Shown: positions 28,181 to 37,799, counted from the first letter of the stretch. The stretch is DNA of 64,000 nucleotides from Sulfitobacter maritimus (GCF_013346665.1 NZ_JABVBB010000037.1:25324-89323), one strand, 5' to 3'. Numbers and translations are program-made. The notes: generated from the sequence alone by a model not told the origin.

Positions 28181-28468
28181 ATGTTTGCGCGTGTAACACC
28201 ATACCAACTGAAGTCCGGAGCCCGAGAGGCTGCGTTAAACACATTAAGCGAAATGAAAGCCGATATCTTGGCACTTCCGGGGCTGAAGCAGTTCTTGAAT
28301 GTGCTGAACGACGACGGAAGCGGCTATGTGATCTCGGTCGTAGAGAGCCAGAAAACATCAGACGACAATGCCGAAAAGGTGCGTGAGCTCTGGGGCAGGA
28401 TGGCCGATCATCTGGCCGAGATGCCAACGCCCCATGGCTGCGAGGTCGTGGCGAACTGGAAGGCATAG
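28181..28468 (+). CDS. Small dimeric alpha/beta-barrel protein (antibiotic-biosynthesis-monooxygenase-like)
   Basis: A 95-residue protein with the beta-alpha-beta pattern of the ABM/ferredoxin-like dimeric barrel: MFARVTPYQL, a helix with LPGLKQFLNV, strand GYVISVVES, then a helix and a last strand. Start ATG 28181 follows GGGAG by eight bases. Such stand-alone domains may act as monooxygenases or stress proteins; no catalytic residue can be assigned. The upstream frame was not used. Confidence 0.7.
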   Translation: MFARVTPYQLKSGAREAALNTLSEMKADILALPGLKQFLNVLNDDGSGYVISVVESQKTSDDNAEKVRELWGRMADHLAEMPTPHGCEVVANWKA

Positions 28469-28470
28469 GC

Positions 28471-28786
28471 GCCGTCGACCAGAAGTGTAAGTCACCTCCG
28501 CACTTCAATTACGAGCGGCAACCTGACAGACCACATCCCACGAACGCGGGCCGTGGTTAAACCAACCCTAACGCTTCGTCGCTGGCGCTGTCTGTATATT
28601 TGTCGCGCGGTGGCCAGGGGCGGTCTCTCCAGTGCGGCATGAACGCAAAGCTTGAGACTGTGCGACCTTCGACCAGCGCGCCATTCCCTGCGCCAAGGGC
28701 GTAATCGTAATACAGCTTCACAACCTCTTCTTTGTTGACTTACTGGGCTGCGGGATGGGTTGCGCAGGCGTCTTTCCGTACCCGCC
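28471..28786 (-). pseudogene. Truncated duplicate of the glutathione transferase 3' end
   Basis: This stretch is a tandem copy, shifted by 313 bases, of 28784-29104, which contains the last 78 codons of the glutathione transferase gene and its downstream flank. It has diverged by scattered substitutions, lost six bases near its right end (ATGCCC at 29090-29095 in the parent), and carries an in-frame TAA where the parent has CAA (in the Gln-Gln-Val stretch). It has no 5' part of the gene. It is a decaying duplication with no likely product. Confidence 0.85.
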
Positions 28787-29104
28787 GTCGACTAGAAGTG
28801 TTACTTACCTCCGCACTTCAATTTCTGGCGGCGGTCTGACAGCCACATCCCACGAGCGCGGGCCTTGCTTAAACCAACCCTAACGCTTCGTCGCTGGCGC
28901 TGTCTGCATATTTGTCGCGCGGTGGCCAAGGGCGGTCTCTCCAGTGCGGCAAGAACGCAAAGCTTGAGACTGTGCGACCTTCGACCAGCGCGCCATTCCC
29001 TGCGCCGAGAGCATAATCGTAATACAGTTTCACGATCTCTTCTTTGTTGACTTGCTGGGTTGCAGGATGGGCCATGCAGGCGTCTTTCCATGCCCGTACC
29101 CGCC
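28784..29104. repeat. Parent copy of a 313-base tandem duplication
   Basis: This is the right-hand copy of the duplicated segment. The left-hand copy is 28471-28786. The shared stretch covers the 3' part of the glutathione transferase gene and about 85 bases beyond its stop. Confidence 0.85.
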
Positions 29105-29666
29105 GGTAGTCCGGCGTGTCGGGCAATTCAAAGCCCTCGTAGTAATCGAGAAACCAAAAGCGTTTGAACATCGGGGTGAACACCGTTTCGGCGAGCCCGA
29201 ACTCATCGAAAAGGAAAGGTTCCTTGCGGCTGTGATGACGCAGGAAACTGTCAATATCGCGGTAAATGCCGAGCAATTTTTCGGCGTGTGTGTCGCGCTG
29301 GTCCGGATCTTGGTTCATCACAAAGAGATATCCCGCCATGGTGAACGGCCCCTCTCGGGTGATCAACATGGATTCGATCGCATGGTCTAACGGGTCCTCT
29401 TGGCGGAGCGTCGGGCCTTCGATCACTTCGTCCAGATAACGAAGGATCACCAGACTTTCTTTTAAAATTGCGCCGCTCGGGGTTTCCAGAACGGGCAGTG
29501 CTGTGGTGCCCTGCGTTTTTGCCAGCAGGGCCGGGTCGCGCGGTTTTGTAATGTCGACGACGCGAAACTCAACAGCGTCTTTCTGTCCCCGTAGGGCAAG
29601 CAGGATTTCAAGCCGCTGCGAGAAGGGGCAGACGGGAATGTGATAGACGATATGTTTGCCGGACAT
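28869..29666 (-). CDS. Glutathione S-transferase family protein
   Basis: A 265-residue GST-like protein. The thioredoxin-like N-domain (residues 3-85) has C13-P-F-S16 at the catalytic position, typical of omega/beta-like or CLIC-type GSTs, and the glutathione-binding LPVLETPSGAILKES region. The all-helical C-domain covers 100-230. The final 30 residues form an extra tail (FLPHWRDRPWPPRD). Its 3' end is duplicated downstream. Substrate unknown. Confidence 0.88.
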   Translation of the reverse strand: MSGKHIVYHIPVCPFSQRLEILLALRGQKDAVEFRVVDITKPRDPALLAKTQGTTALPVLETPSGAILKESLVILRYLDEVIEGPTLRQEDPLDHAIESMLITREGPFTMAGYLFVMNQDPDQRDTHAEKLLGIYRDIDSFLRHHSRKEPFLFDEFGLAETVFTPMFKRFWFLDYYEGFELPDTPDYRRVRAWKDACMAHPATQQVNKEEIVKLYYDYALGAGNGALVEGRTVSSFAFLPHWRDRPWPPRDKYADSASDEALGLV

Positions 29667-30008
29667 CAGATCGCTCCCTTGGCAGGCCGGTTGAGGTCGA
29701 GTAATCGCTTCTTAAGTTTTATATCGCGTCAATCCTGATCGGGGAGCTGACGCGAAAGCGCTGTCTTGGGCGAAAGTGTAGCCGGATATATCGCAAACTG
29801 CCAAAATGTTTTTCATGGCGCGATGCGCGGTGGGGGCTTTCGCGGTCCACGGCCTATGACGCATTTTCCAGCTTGCGGGGTGTGCGGGCGGGCCATGCCG
29901 CGACAGTCTTTATTGCGAACAGTGCTTTATTCGCCGCCGCGACCGGCGCATGATCGATGCAAGGCGGGTGGTCAGCTGCCCGTCGATCTGCGGCAATGGG
30001 ATGCGCGT
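29667..30008. other. Divergent intergenic region before the patatin gene
   Basis: An open frame continues upstream of the patatin start through this region, from ATG 29766, but it lacks patatin-like sequence and a good ribosome site. I see no other gene or RNA here; the gap likely contains the promoters of the GST and patatin genes. Confidence 0.4.
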
Positions 30009-31142
30009 ATGGTCAAGGAAGATTACGGAAAGACCGCTTTGGTGCTTCAAGGCGGCGGCGCGCGCGGCGCCTATCAGGTCGGCGTTCTCAAAGCTATTGC
30101 GCAGATCACCGGCGCACGGCGGTCGCCCTTTCAAATTGTCTGCGGCGCATCTGCTGGGGCTATTAACGCGGCCCCGGTCGCTGTCATGGCGCAGGACTTT
30201 CAAGTCGCGGTTCGCCATCTTGAAAAGTTGTGGAGAGGGCTCCATTGCACTTCAATCTACGAGACCATTCCGCTCACGGCCCTTCTGAGCAGTTCTCGCT
30301 TGGCCGGGACTCTCCTATCGCGTTTCGGGAGGACGCGGACAGGGGGCAGCCTGCTTGACCACACGCCGCTGCGAAAGTTGCTGGAACGTGAATTCAATCG
30401 CGAAAGGTTGGATCAGGCGATATCCAGCGGTGCGCTTCATGCCCTTTGCGTCACCGCGTCGAGCTACAGCCACGGTGTCGCGGTGACGTTCTTTGATGGG
30501 GCGGAGGGCGTCGCCGACTGGCACCGTGCACGTCGGCTCGGGCGGCGGGTGTCGATAGGGCCTGCGCATCTACTGGCCTCTGCGTCCCTGCCATTTGCTT
30601 TCGATCCTGTAGAGATTGGGGACGAATACTTTGGCGATGGGTCCCTCAGGTCCACCTCACCCTTGTCGCCTGCGATCCGAACGGGTGCCGATCGGGTCTT
30701 GGTTATCGCCACACGCGACCCGTCGCTACAGGTCTCGCCACAAGAGTTGCCAACAGCGCCACCAACCTTTGGTGACATTGCAGGCCATGCGCTCGACATT
30801 TTGTTCAATGACAACTTTGAAGCCGACTATGAGCGGATGTTGCGGATCAACGAGACGCTCAGCATTATGAGTAGGGACCAGCGGCAAAACGCAAGACTGC
30901 GCCCCATCTCTGCATTGCTGCTCGCGCCTTCGACCGACCTGCGGGACATCGCTCGACCCCATTCAGGTGACCTGCCGCGCACAATTCGCCTGCTGATGAA
31001 GATGCTCGGCGCTTGGGACCATGATGGGCGGTTGGAAAGTTATCTGATGTTCGAACCTGCCTATATCGGTGATTTGATCGATCGGGGCTATGCCGACACC
31101 ATCGCACGCAGAGATGAATTAGCGTCATTTTTGGCCGATTAA
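30009..31142 (+). CDS. Patatin-like phospholipase
   Basis: A 377-residue serine lipase/acyl hydrolase. The oxyanion motif GGGARG is at residues 15-20, the nucleophile elbow GASAG at 46-50 (S48), and the catalytic Asp D210 in GDGSLRS. No signal peptide or membrane segment is present, so it is cytoplasmic or an effector. Patatins hydrolyse membrane lipids or polyhydroxyalkanoate; which applies is not visible. ATG 30009 is the first start that fits the family; the ribosome site is weak, so a start further upstream cannot be excluded. Confidence 0.83.
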   Translation: MVKEDYGKTALVLQGGGARGAYQVGVLKAIAQITGARRSPFQIVCGASAGAINAAPVAVMAQDFQVAVRHLEKLWRGLHCTSIYETIPLTALLSSSRLAGTLLSRFGRTRTGGSLLDHTPLRKLLEREFNRERLDQAISSGALHALCVTASSYSHGVAVTFFDGAEGVADWHRARRLGRRVSIGPAHLLASASLPFAFDPVEIGDEYFGDGSLRSTSPLSPAIRTGADRVLVIATRDPSLQVSPQELPTAPPTFGDIAGHALDILFNDNFEADYERMLRINETLSIMSRDQRQNARLRPISALLLAPSTDLRDIARPHSGDLPRTIRLLMKMLGAWDHDGRLESYLMFEPAYIGDLIDRGYADTIARRDELASFLAD

Positions 31143-31326
31143 GGGCGGGGCAGGCGGGTTGGGGCATCATCGGGCAATTTCCATGCACCCGCCACATCGA
31201 GGCCGCGATAGCGTTATGATGGACTGAAAACACGATAGGTACTAAACTTCAGCATCAACCGTGGGCGGCTTTGGCGTGCCATGTGGCACCCCGCTGGCCC
31301 GGTCTGTCTGCATTAATGAGGCTGTC

Positions 31327-32949
31327 ATGACGCACACTGTCCCGCAATCGGATCTTGGCACACATGAGGTCTATAACCAGCCGAAGAGCCGGGGCGACAG
31401 CGACCTGTGGGAGTCAGACCCGGTTTTGCGGTCGATGGCGCCACAGATGGGTGCGCAGGCCGACCCGCTCCGCAGCTACGCGCAGACGTTAGGACAGGCC
31501 AAGTTGCGCGAGGCCGCCCGCGATGCCAATCGCCATACGCCCGAACTCACTCTTTTTGACCGCTGGGGCCGCCGCTTGGACGAGGTGCGGTATCATCCGG
31601 CTTACCACCAATTCATGGAACTTTCGGCAGCGGCGGGGTATGCAGCCGTGGCGTGGGAGGGCGCGCCGGGCGGCCACGCGACCCATGCGGCGATGGTCTA
31701 TCTCGCCAGTCAAGTGGAGCCGGGCCATTGTTGCCCGCTGACGATGACCTATGCATCTGTTCCCGTCCTGGCTGCCGCAGAGGGCATCGCGCCGGACTGG
31801 AACAGCAAGGTCCTGTCCCGGCAGTACGACCCCTCTGTCGAGCCGGTGTCGCGTAAACGTGGTGCCACCATCGGCATGGCCATTACCGAGAAACAGGGCG
31901 GCTCCGATGTCATGACCAACGCGACACGGGCAGAGGCCGACGGGGCGGCGTGGCGGCTGACCGGGCACAAGTGGTTCTGTTCGGCACCGATGTCAGACGG
32001 GCTGCTAACGCTCGCGCAAACGGCCAAAGGGTTGACCTGTTTTCTGGTGCCGCGCTGGCTGGAGGGGGCGCGTAACAACATTCGTATTCAACGGTTGAAG
32101 GACAAACTTGGAAACCGCTCCAACGCCTCTGCCGAAATCGAATATGACCGCGCACTGGCCTACCAGATCGGCGAGGAGGGGCGGGGCATCCAGACGATTA
32201 TCAAGATGGTCCACCACACGCGGCTGGACACCGCCATGGCCCCTGCGGGGCTGATGCGCGCAGCTTTGGTCGAGGCTCATCACTGGGTTGCCCATCGAAC
32301 GGCTTTTCAGAAAAACCTGATCGATCAGCCGTTAATGCGCAGCGTTTTGGCAGATTTGACGCTCGATTGGGAAGGGTCGCTTGCCTTGGGAATGCGGGTC
32401 GCTCGCGCCTTTGACGGGGCGACCGAAGAGGATCGTGCCTTCGCCCGTATCGGGGTCGCTTTGGCGAAGTTCATAAACAACAAACTCTGCCCCTTGGTCG
32501 TCGGGGAGGCGATGGAGGTCCTTGGTGGCATGGGCTACATAGAAGACACACCGCTGCCCATGCTCTATCGTGAGGCCCCGCTCAACGGCATATGGGAGGG
32601 GTCGGGCAACGTCATCTGCCTCGACGTATTGCGCAGCCTCGCAAAGGACCCGCGTGCGGGGGAAGTCATAGATGCCGAACTGGACGCCGTTGCCGGACTT
32701 GATCCGCGCTATGACGCAGCACTCAGAGCCTACCGCGCGCGTTGGAGCAGCCTCCCGCCCGAAGAAGACGCCCGCTGGTTCGTAGAGCAAACCGCATATC
32801 TGCTGAGCGCCTCGATTTTGATCCGACATGCGCCAGAGCCCATCGCCTCGGCCTTTGTCTCAACGCGGCTTTCAGGCGAGAGGGGCCGTGTTGCCGGGGC
32901 GATCAGCAATCAGGACACTACTGCGATACTGTCGAGAATTGGCGAGTAG
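31327..32949 (+). CDS. aidB: AidB-type acyl-CoA dehydrogenase, alkylation response
   Basis: A 540-residue flavoprotein, nearly the same length as E. coli AidB (541) and sharing many stretches with it as I recall, for example HTVFNQP-like start, TEKQGGSDVM, RLKDKLGNRSNAS, AMEVLGGMGY and GIWEGSGN. AidB binds FAD and DNA and belongs to the Ada alkylation response in E. coli. The start follows GAGG. There is no ada or alkB beside it. It precedes dddP by 120 bases on the same strand; a functional link to DMSP metabolism (DmdC is a related enzyme) is possible but the AidB signature is stronger. Confidence 0.9.
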   Translation: MTHTVPQSDLGTHEVYNQPKSRGDSDLWESDPVLRSMAPQMGAQADPLRSYAQTLGQAKLREAARDANRHTPELTLFDRWGRRLDEVRYHPAYHQFMELSAAAGYAAVAWEGAPGGHATHAAMVYLASQVEPGHCCPLTMTYASVPVLAAAEGIAPDWNSKVLSRQYDPSVEPVSRKRGATIGMAITEKQGGSDVMTNATRAEADGAAWRLTGHKWFCSAPMSDGLLTLAQTAKGLTCFLVPRWLEGARNNIRIQRLKDKLGNRSNASAEIEYDRALAYQIGEEGRGIQTIIKMVHHTRLDTAMAPAGLMRAALVEAHHWVAHRTAFQKNLIDQPLMRSVLADLTLDWEGSLALGMRVARAFDGATEEDRAFARIGVALAKFINNKLCPLVVGEAMEVLGGMGYIEDTPLPMLYREAPLNGIWEGSGNVICLDVLRSLAKDPRAGEVIDAELDAVAGLDPRYDAALRAYRARWSSLPPEEDARWFVEQTAYLLSASILIRHAPEPIASAFVSTRLSGERGRVAGAISNQDTTAILSRIGE

Positions 32950-33069
32950 GGGCTTCTAAAGGGGCGGACATCCTCTGCGTTGCGCGGTTGCCCGGCTTTA
33001 AGTCGTAAACAGACAATATTCGGCCCTTCATCTGCGCGAGGCTTTGCCTGAGAATGGAGACGCCGCACC

Positions 33070-34410
33070 GTGAACACGTACCATCGCGACACCCGAAAAA
33101 TCGATCCCACGCGCGGGGCGACGCTTGGCGATAGCTCTCCGAATGATCAAGATCGGATCGAGATAGGGCCAACGCAACTGGCCATGCGTGAATGGGAGGG
33201 CGCAAATCTTACCCTGCCAAACCTCGCCAATATGCGCAGGTACCGACATGCGCGGCTGACCCAGCATATCGTTGATCGCGGCTATGCTGGGCTGCTGATG
33301 TTTGATCCGTTGAACATTCGCTACGCAACCGACTCGACCAACATGCAACTGTGGAACACGCACAATCCCTTTCGAGCGGTCTTGCTTTGTGCGGATGGCT
33401 ATATGGTCATCTGGGACTATAAGAACGCGCCGTTTTTGAGTGCGATTAACCCTTTGGTTGCTGAACAACGGTCCGGCGCGGACCTTTTCTATTTTGATCG
33501 CGGTGACAAGATCGACGTCGCGGCAGACGTCTTTGCCAATGAGGTGCGGCTTTTGCTGCAAGAACACGCGCCGCATCAAAAGCAGCTCGCGGTGGACAAG
33601 ATCATGCTGCACGGGCTCACTGCCCTTCAGGCGCAGGGGTTTGAGATCAAGGACGGTGAAGAGGTCACCGAAAAATCCAGATCGATAAAAGGCCCAGATG
33701 AAATTCTGGCCATGCGCTGTGCGTCTCATGCCTGCGAGACCAGCGTGAGGGCAATGGAAGACTTCGCGCGGGCCAATGTTTGGAATGGCCGCACCTCCGA
33801 GGATGAAATCTGGGCCATTCTTCACGCGGAAAACATCCGCCGTGGGGGGGAATGGATCGAAACCCGGCTGCTGGCTTCAGGACAGCGGACCAACCCGTGG
33901 TTCCAAGAATGTGGTCCGCGCCTGACGCAACCCAATGAGATCATCAGCTTTGATACCGACCTTATCGGGGCATACGGCATCTGCGTGGACATTTCGCGCA
34001 GTTGGTGGATCGGGGATCAAAAGCCACCCGCAGAGATGATCTATGCGATGCAGCACGCGCACGAACATATCATGACGAATATGGAAATGTTAAAACCGGG
34101 GGTGATGATCCCTGAGTTGACCGCAAAGGCGCACCGATTGGACGACAAATTTCAGGCGCAGAAATACGGCTGCCTGATGCACGGTGTCGGTCTATGTGAT
34201 GAATGGCCGTTGGTTGCCTATCCGGACCAAGCCGTGGCAGGGGCGTTCGACTATCCGCTTGAGGCGGGGATGGTGCTCTGTGTCGAGGCGGCGGTGGGTG
34301 AAGTGGACGGAAGTTTCACGATCAAGCTCGAAGACCAAGTTTTGATTACGGAGGACGGCTTTGAGAACCTCACCAAATATCCTTTTGATGCCGCTTTGAT
34401 GGGGGAATGA
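33070..34410 (+). CDS. dddP: DMSP lyase DddP (M24 peptidase fold)
   Basis: A 446-residue member of the M24 metallopeptidase fold that cleaves dimethylsulfoniopropionate to dimethyl sulfide and acrylate. All six metal ligands known from DddP structures fall at exactly the published positions: D295, D297, D307, H371, E406 and E421. The N-terminal domain (residues 1-190) has the DddP opening RDTRKIDPTRG and LLMFDPLNIRYATDS. The start is GTG 33070. The divergent-facing LysR at 34453-35364 ends 42 bases downstream. No acrylate-processing genes (acuI, dddA-like) are seen adjacent. Confidence 0.93.
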   Translation: MNTYHRDTRKIDPTRGATLGDSSPNDQDRIEIGPTQLAMREWEGANLTLPNLANMRRYRHARLTQHIVDRGYAGLLMFDPLNIRYATDSTNMQLWNTHNPFRAVLLCADGYMVIWDYKNAPFLSAINPLVAEQRSGADLFYFDRGDKIDVAADVFANEVRLLLQEHAPHQKQLAVDKIMLHGLTALQAQGFEIKDGEEVTEKSRSIKGPDEILAMRCASHACETSVRAMEDFARANVWNGRTSEDEIWAILHAENIRRGGEWIETRLLASGQRTNPWFQECGPRLTQPNEIISFDTDLIGAYGICVDISRSWWIGDQKPPAEMIYAMQHAHEHIMTNMEMLKPGVMIPELTAKAHRLDDKFQAQKYGCLMHGVGLCDEWPLVAYPDQAVAGAFDYPLEAGMVLCVEAAVGEVDGSFTIKLEDQVLITEDGFENLTKYPFDAALMGE

Positions 34411-34452
34411 TCGAAGAGGGGAGAATGTTTTTGGTCCGCTACTGAATGCGCG

Positions 34453-35364
34453 TCACGAAACAAAGCCCATCGTTTCTTCCATCCACGATGCGAACGCTTC
34501 TGCCTGCGGCGATGGCGCGACCTTGTCGGATACCATGATCCAATGGCGCTCTTTCGGCTTGAGGATCGGCAGTGGCATGGCCGCAAGACGGCCATCGCTG
34601 AGGGGGCGTTCGATCAGCCCCTTCCAGCCCAACGCAATGCCCTGACCCGCCATCGCGGCATATATACCGTCTGAATAGCTGCTGAACCGCAGCCATTTGC
34701 CGGTGGGGCGGGTCGTGCGGCCCTGTGCGGTGAACCATTGGTCCCAGCCCATCCAGGTGGGTTCAGGCGCGTCTGCCTCAATCAGCGCGCCGCAGCGCCC
34801 TTCGATAAGGTCCTCAATGTCGCAGTGTTCAAACTCCCCGATGCGGGCCGGGTCGCAGACTGGCACCACGGTTTCACCTAGTGATCCGAGGACCGTCATG
34901 CCACGAAACGGCGGCGCTCCGTATCTGACGGCAATGTCGATGCTTGGGTCATCCGGCGCGGTCCATGTATCGCTCGACACCACGCGCAGATTGGCGTCTG
35001 GCGTGATATCCCGGAACGACGACAATTCGGGAAGCAGCCGAAAATGCGCGAAGGCGACCGACACGGCGACCGTCAGGTCTGCCGGGCGTTCGCGGATAGC
35101 GGCGACGGCGTCAGCGATGCGGTCAAATCCGTCACTGGTGGCGGCGAACAGCGCGGTGCCTTCTTCCGTCAGCAACACGCGCCGGTTGGCCCGTAAAAAC
35201 AGGTGGCACCCAATCTCCGCTTCCAGTTGCTTCATCCGCCGGGATACGGCTGCCTGTGTCACGCCAAGTTCCTCGGCGGCGCGGGTAAAGCTCTCGCGCC
35301 GTGCGGCGGCTTCGAAAGTCAGCAGGGCGGTCAAAGACGAAATGCTGCGACGCAACCTATGCAT
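34453..35364 (-). CDS. LysR-family regulator, GcvA-like
   Basis: A 303-residue LysR protein. The winged helix-turn-helix is at residues 8-65 (ALLTFEAAARRESFTRAAEE). The C-terminal effector domain follows from 90. The opening (RRSISSLTALLTFEAAARR) is typical of GcvA-type regulators. ATG 35364 follows GGAG. It is divergent from the Rieske trio and most likely controls it; a perfect 7-base inverted repeat lies between the two genes. Confidence 0.9.
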   Translation of the reverse strand: MHRLRRSISSLTALLTFEAAARRESFTRAAEELGVTQAAVSRRMKQLEAEIGCHLFLRANRRVLLTEEGTALFAATSDGFDRIADAVAAIRERPADLTVAVSVAFAHFRLLPELSSFRDITPDANLRVVSSDTWTAPDDPSIDIAVRYGAPPFRGMTVLGSLGETVVPVCDPARIGEFEHCDIEDLIEGRCGALIEADAPEPTWMGWDQWFTAQGRTTRPTGKWLRFSSYSDGIYAAMAGQGIALGWKGLIERPLSDGRLAAMPLPILKPKERHWIMVSDKVAPSPQAEAFASWMEETMGFVS

Positions 35365-35393
35365 GGGCGCTCCTTTCCATTCGCTGAGCGTAT

Positions 35394-35414
35394 GCATTTC
35401 TGGCCCGGAAATGC
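35394..35414. promoter_or_regulatory. Predicted LysR operator ahead of the Rieske genes
   Basis: GCATTTC-N7-GAAATGC is a perfect inverted repeat that also fits the T-N11-A LysR motif. It lies midway between the LysR start (35364) and the Rieske start (35473). Confidence 0.6.
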
Positions 35415-35472
35415 CGTTGCGGCAAGTCATTGTAAGGCGCAGGCTGTTTCGTGTGTTACGGGGAGGAATGCA

Positions 35473-36741
35473 ATGCTTGATGCTGACGGAGGAAACCACA
35501 CCGAAGTCGCGCGCTATCTTGCGGCGCGCCGTCCGGGCCATACGCTGCCCGCACCCTTATATACGTCTGCCGCCGTCTGGGCGGCGGATTGCGATGCGAT
35601 CTTTGGTCAACACTGGATCGCCGTGGGCGTTGCCTGTGATGTCCCCGAAGCAGGCGATGTCATCGCGGTTGATATTGGGCCGTCTTCCATCGTGATCTTG
35701 CGCGATGACGACGGTGTCCTGCGCGCCTTTCACAACGTCTGTTCGCATCGCGGCGCGCGGCTGGTGCCGCCGGGCAGGTCCATCGTCGGCAAGCTCGTAT
35801 GTCCGTATCACCAATGGACCTATGATCTAGATGGCGCCTTGGCGCTGGCTCCGCATATGGGTGTCGATTTCGACCACGCGCTGCATCACCTCAAGCCGGT
35901 GGCACTACGCGACGTGGGCGGCATCCTCTATGCCTGCCTCGCAGCGGAACCGCCTGACGATATCGAAGAACTGGCCGCCGTCATGGAGCCGCGTTTGGCA
36001 GACTATGACCTGCGCAATGCAAAGGTCGCCTTTGAGCAAGATGTGATCGAAGAGGGCAACTGGAAACTGACGATGGAAAACAACCGGGAGTGCTATCACT
36101 GCGCGTCGAACCATCCGCAGCTTTCGCTCAGCTTTCATGCCGCCGATTTCGGATATGACCCCGAAAACCTGACCGAGAACGAGCGGGCGGAGGCGAACGC
36201 TCTGCTTGATGCCTATGCGAAATACGGCACCCATTGGGCTGAGGAGGGGCTGGCTTATGAGCCTGTCGAACACACCGTCGGCTGGCCTACGAATTTCCGC
36301 ACGCAGCGCCTGATTATCGCGGGTCTGGGTGAGAGCCAAACGCCCGACACCCGCGCTGCCGTGTCGATCCCGCTGGGCCAAGCGAGCCGCCCCTGGATGG
36401 GCGACGTGCATCTGTGGGGTATCAATTCCTGGAACCACATCATGTCGGACCATGCGGTGATCTTTGCAGCCTATCCGATTGCGCCAGACCGGACGTTGGT
36501 GCGCACCAAATGGCTGGTCCATGCCGATGCTGTCGAAGGGGAGGACTATGATCTCGAAAACCTCACAGCGGTTTGGAAAACCACCAACGCCGAGGACGCG
36601 CATCTGGTGTCGCTGGCGCAACGCGGGGTGTCCTCTGCCGGATATCGTCCGGGCCCCTATTCGCGCTTTACCGAACGTGCGCTTGATGAATTCGCCACAT
36701 GGTATGTCGCGCGGATGCAGGCAAATGGCTACGCCCTATGA
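35473..36741 (+). CDS. Rieske oxygenase alpha subunit, betaine-demethylase type
   Basis: A 422-residue ring-hydroxylating-type oxygenase. The Rieske 2Fe-2S ligands are C90-x-H92 and C110-x2-H113. The mononuclear iron site has H209 and H214 (RECYHCASNH); the acidic ligand lies further on. The NNRECYHC form is typical of glycine betaine (GbcA) and proline betaine (Stc2) demethylases. It would convert a quaternary amine to a tertiary amine plus formaldehyde. The start follows GGGAGG. The reductase gene overlaps its stop by four bases. The class is sure; the substrate (glycine betaine, proline betaine or carnitine-like) is not. Confidence 0.85.
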   Translation: MLDADGGNHTEVARYLAARRPGHTLPAPLYTSAAVWAADCDAIFGQHWIAVGVACDVPEAGDVIAVDIGPSSIVILRDDDGVLRAFHNVCSHRGARLVPPGRSIVGKLVCPYHQWTYDLDGALALAPHMGVDFDHALHHLKPVALRDVGGILYACLAAEPPDDIEELAAVMEPRLADYDLRNAKVAFEQDVIEEGNWKLTMENNRECYHCASNHPQLSLSFHAADFGYDPENLTENERAEANALLDAYAKYGTHWAEEGLAYEPVEHTVGWPTNFRTQRLIIAGLGESQTPDTRAAVSIPLGQASRPWMGDVHLWGINSWNHIMSDHAVIFAAYPIAPDRTLVRTKWLVHADAVEGEDYDLENLTAVWKTTNAEDAHLVSLAQRGVSSAGYRPGPYSRFTERALDEFATWYVARMQANGYAL

Positions 36742-37790
36742 CCGAGATCGACCTCACCGAATGGGACACGCGGCGGCGACGGCGCTTTCCGCCAGACCGC
36801 TGGGGCACGCTGGTTTGTCGTGGTGTCTGGGACGAAGCGCCGGACGTGCGGACCTTCCTGCTGACCCCGGATGATGGCAGCCGGATTGAACATGATCCGG
36901 GCCAGTTCATGACATTCCGCATCGAAACGGAGGCAGGCCGCATTGAGCGGTGCTACACCATTTCTTCGTCGGCGGCCCGCGACGGGGGCATTGAGATCAC
37001 CGTCAAGCGGCAGGCAGGCGCAGGATCATGCCAGTTGCATGCCACGCTATGCCGCGGTGCGCGTATTGAAGCCTTTGGCCCCTCGGGTCGGTTCGGCCCT
37101 GCGGCTTGGCCTGGCGATGCCTATGCGCTGATCGCGGCGGGCAGTGGCGTGACGCCGATGCTGTCGATCCTGCGCACCGCCGCTGACCGGGGCATTGATA
37201 TCGACGCGGTGCTGATCCAAGTCGCGCCGCGGACAGAAGATTTGATCGCGGCGGCGGAGTTGGACGCGCTCGCCCACCGGCTGCCGAACCTTACCGTGGC
37301 GCGGATGACCACGCGCGAGGCCGGGGCAACGCGGCTGGACGCGGCCACATTGGCGCGGATCGTCCCTGATCTGGCCCGGCGCACCGTTCTGTGTTGTGGG
37401 CCGCAGGGGTTCATGGCGATGATCCGCGCCGCTGCGCGTGCGGCAGGTGTGCCGCCAGAGCGCTACGGCGAGGAAAGCTTTGATTTCTCCTCGCCCGAGG
37501 CCGAAGTCACGCCAAGCACAGAAACGCCAGTGCGCAGCGTGACATTCGCGAAATCGGGCCAAGTGTTTTCCTGCGCCGAGACCACGACGATCCTGTCGGC
37601 GGTCAAACAAGCGGGGCTGCCGCTTCCTTCGTCCTGTGCGCGGGGGATGTGCGGCACCTGCAAAACGTTTAAACATTCCGGCGAGGTCACGATGTCCCAT
37701 GACGGCGGCATCCGCCAACGCGAGATCGACCGTGGCTTCATCCTGCCCTGCGTCAGCCGTCCGCTGACCGACATCGTACTCGACTGTTAG
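36738..37790 (+). CDS. Oxygenase reductase, FAD/NAD domain plus 2Fe-2S ferredoxin (GbcB type)
   Basis: A 350-residue electron-transfer protein. The FAD-binding barrel has RCYTISSSA near residue 75, the NAD domain has AAGSGVTPMLSIL near 135, and the C-terminal plant-type ferredoxin carries C300, C305, C308 and C338. It passes electrons from NADH to the Rieske oxygenase. The ATG overlaps the oxygenase stop (ATGA). The same domain order is found in GbcB. Confidence 0.9.
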   Translation: MTEIDLTEWDTRRRRRFPPDRWGTLVCRGVWDEAPDVRTFLLTPDDGSRIEHDPGQFMTFRIETEAGRIERCYTISSSAARDGGIEITVKRQAGAGSCQLHATLCRGARIEAFGPSGRFGPAAWPGDAYALIAAGSGVTPMLSILRTAADRGIDIDAVLIQVAPRTEDLIAAAELDALAHRLPNLTVARMTTREAGATRLDAATLARIVPDLARRTVLCCGPQGFMAMIRAAARAAGVPPERYGEESFDFSSPEAEVTPSTETPVRSVTFAKSGQVFSCAETTTILSAVKQAGLPLPSSCARGMCGTCKTFKHSGEVTMSHDGGIRQREIDRGFILPCVSRPLTDIVLDC

Positions 37791-37799
37791 GAACGCGCC

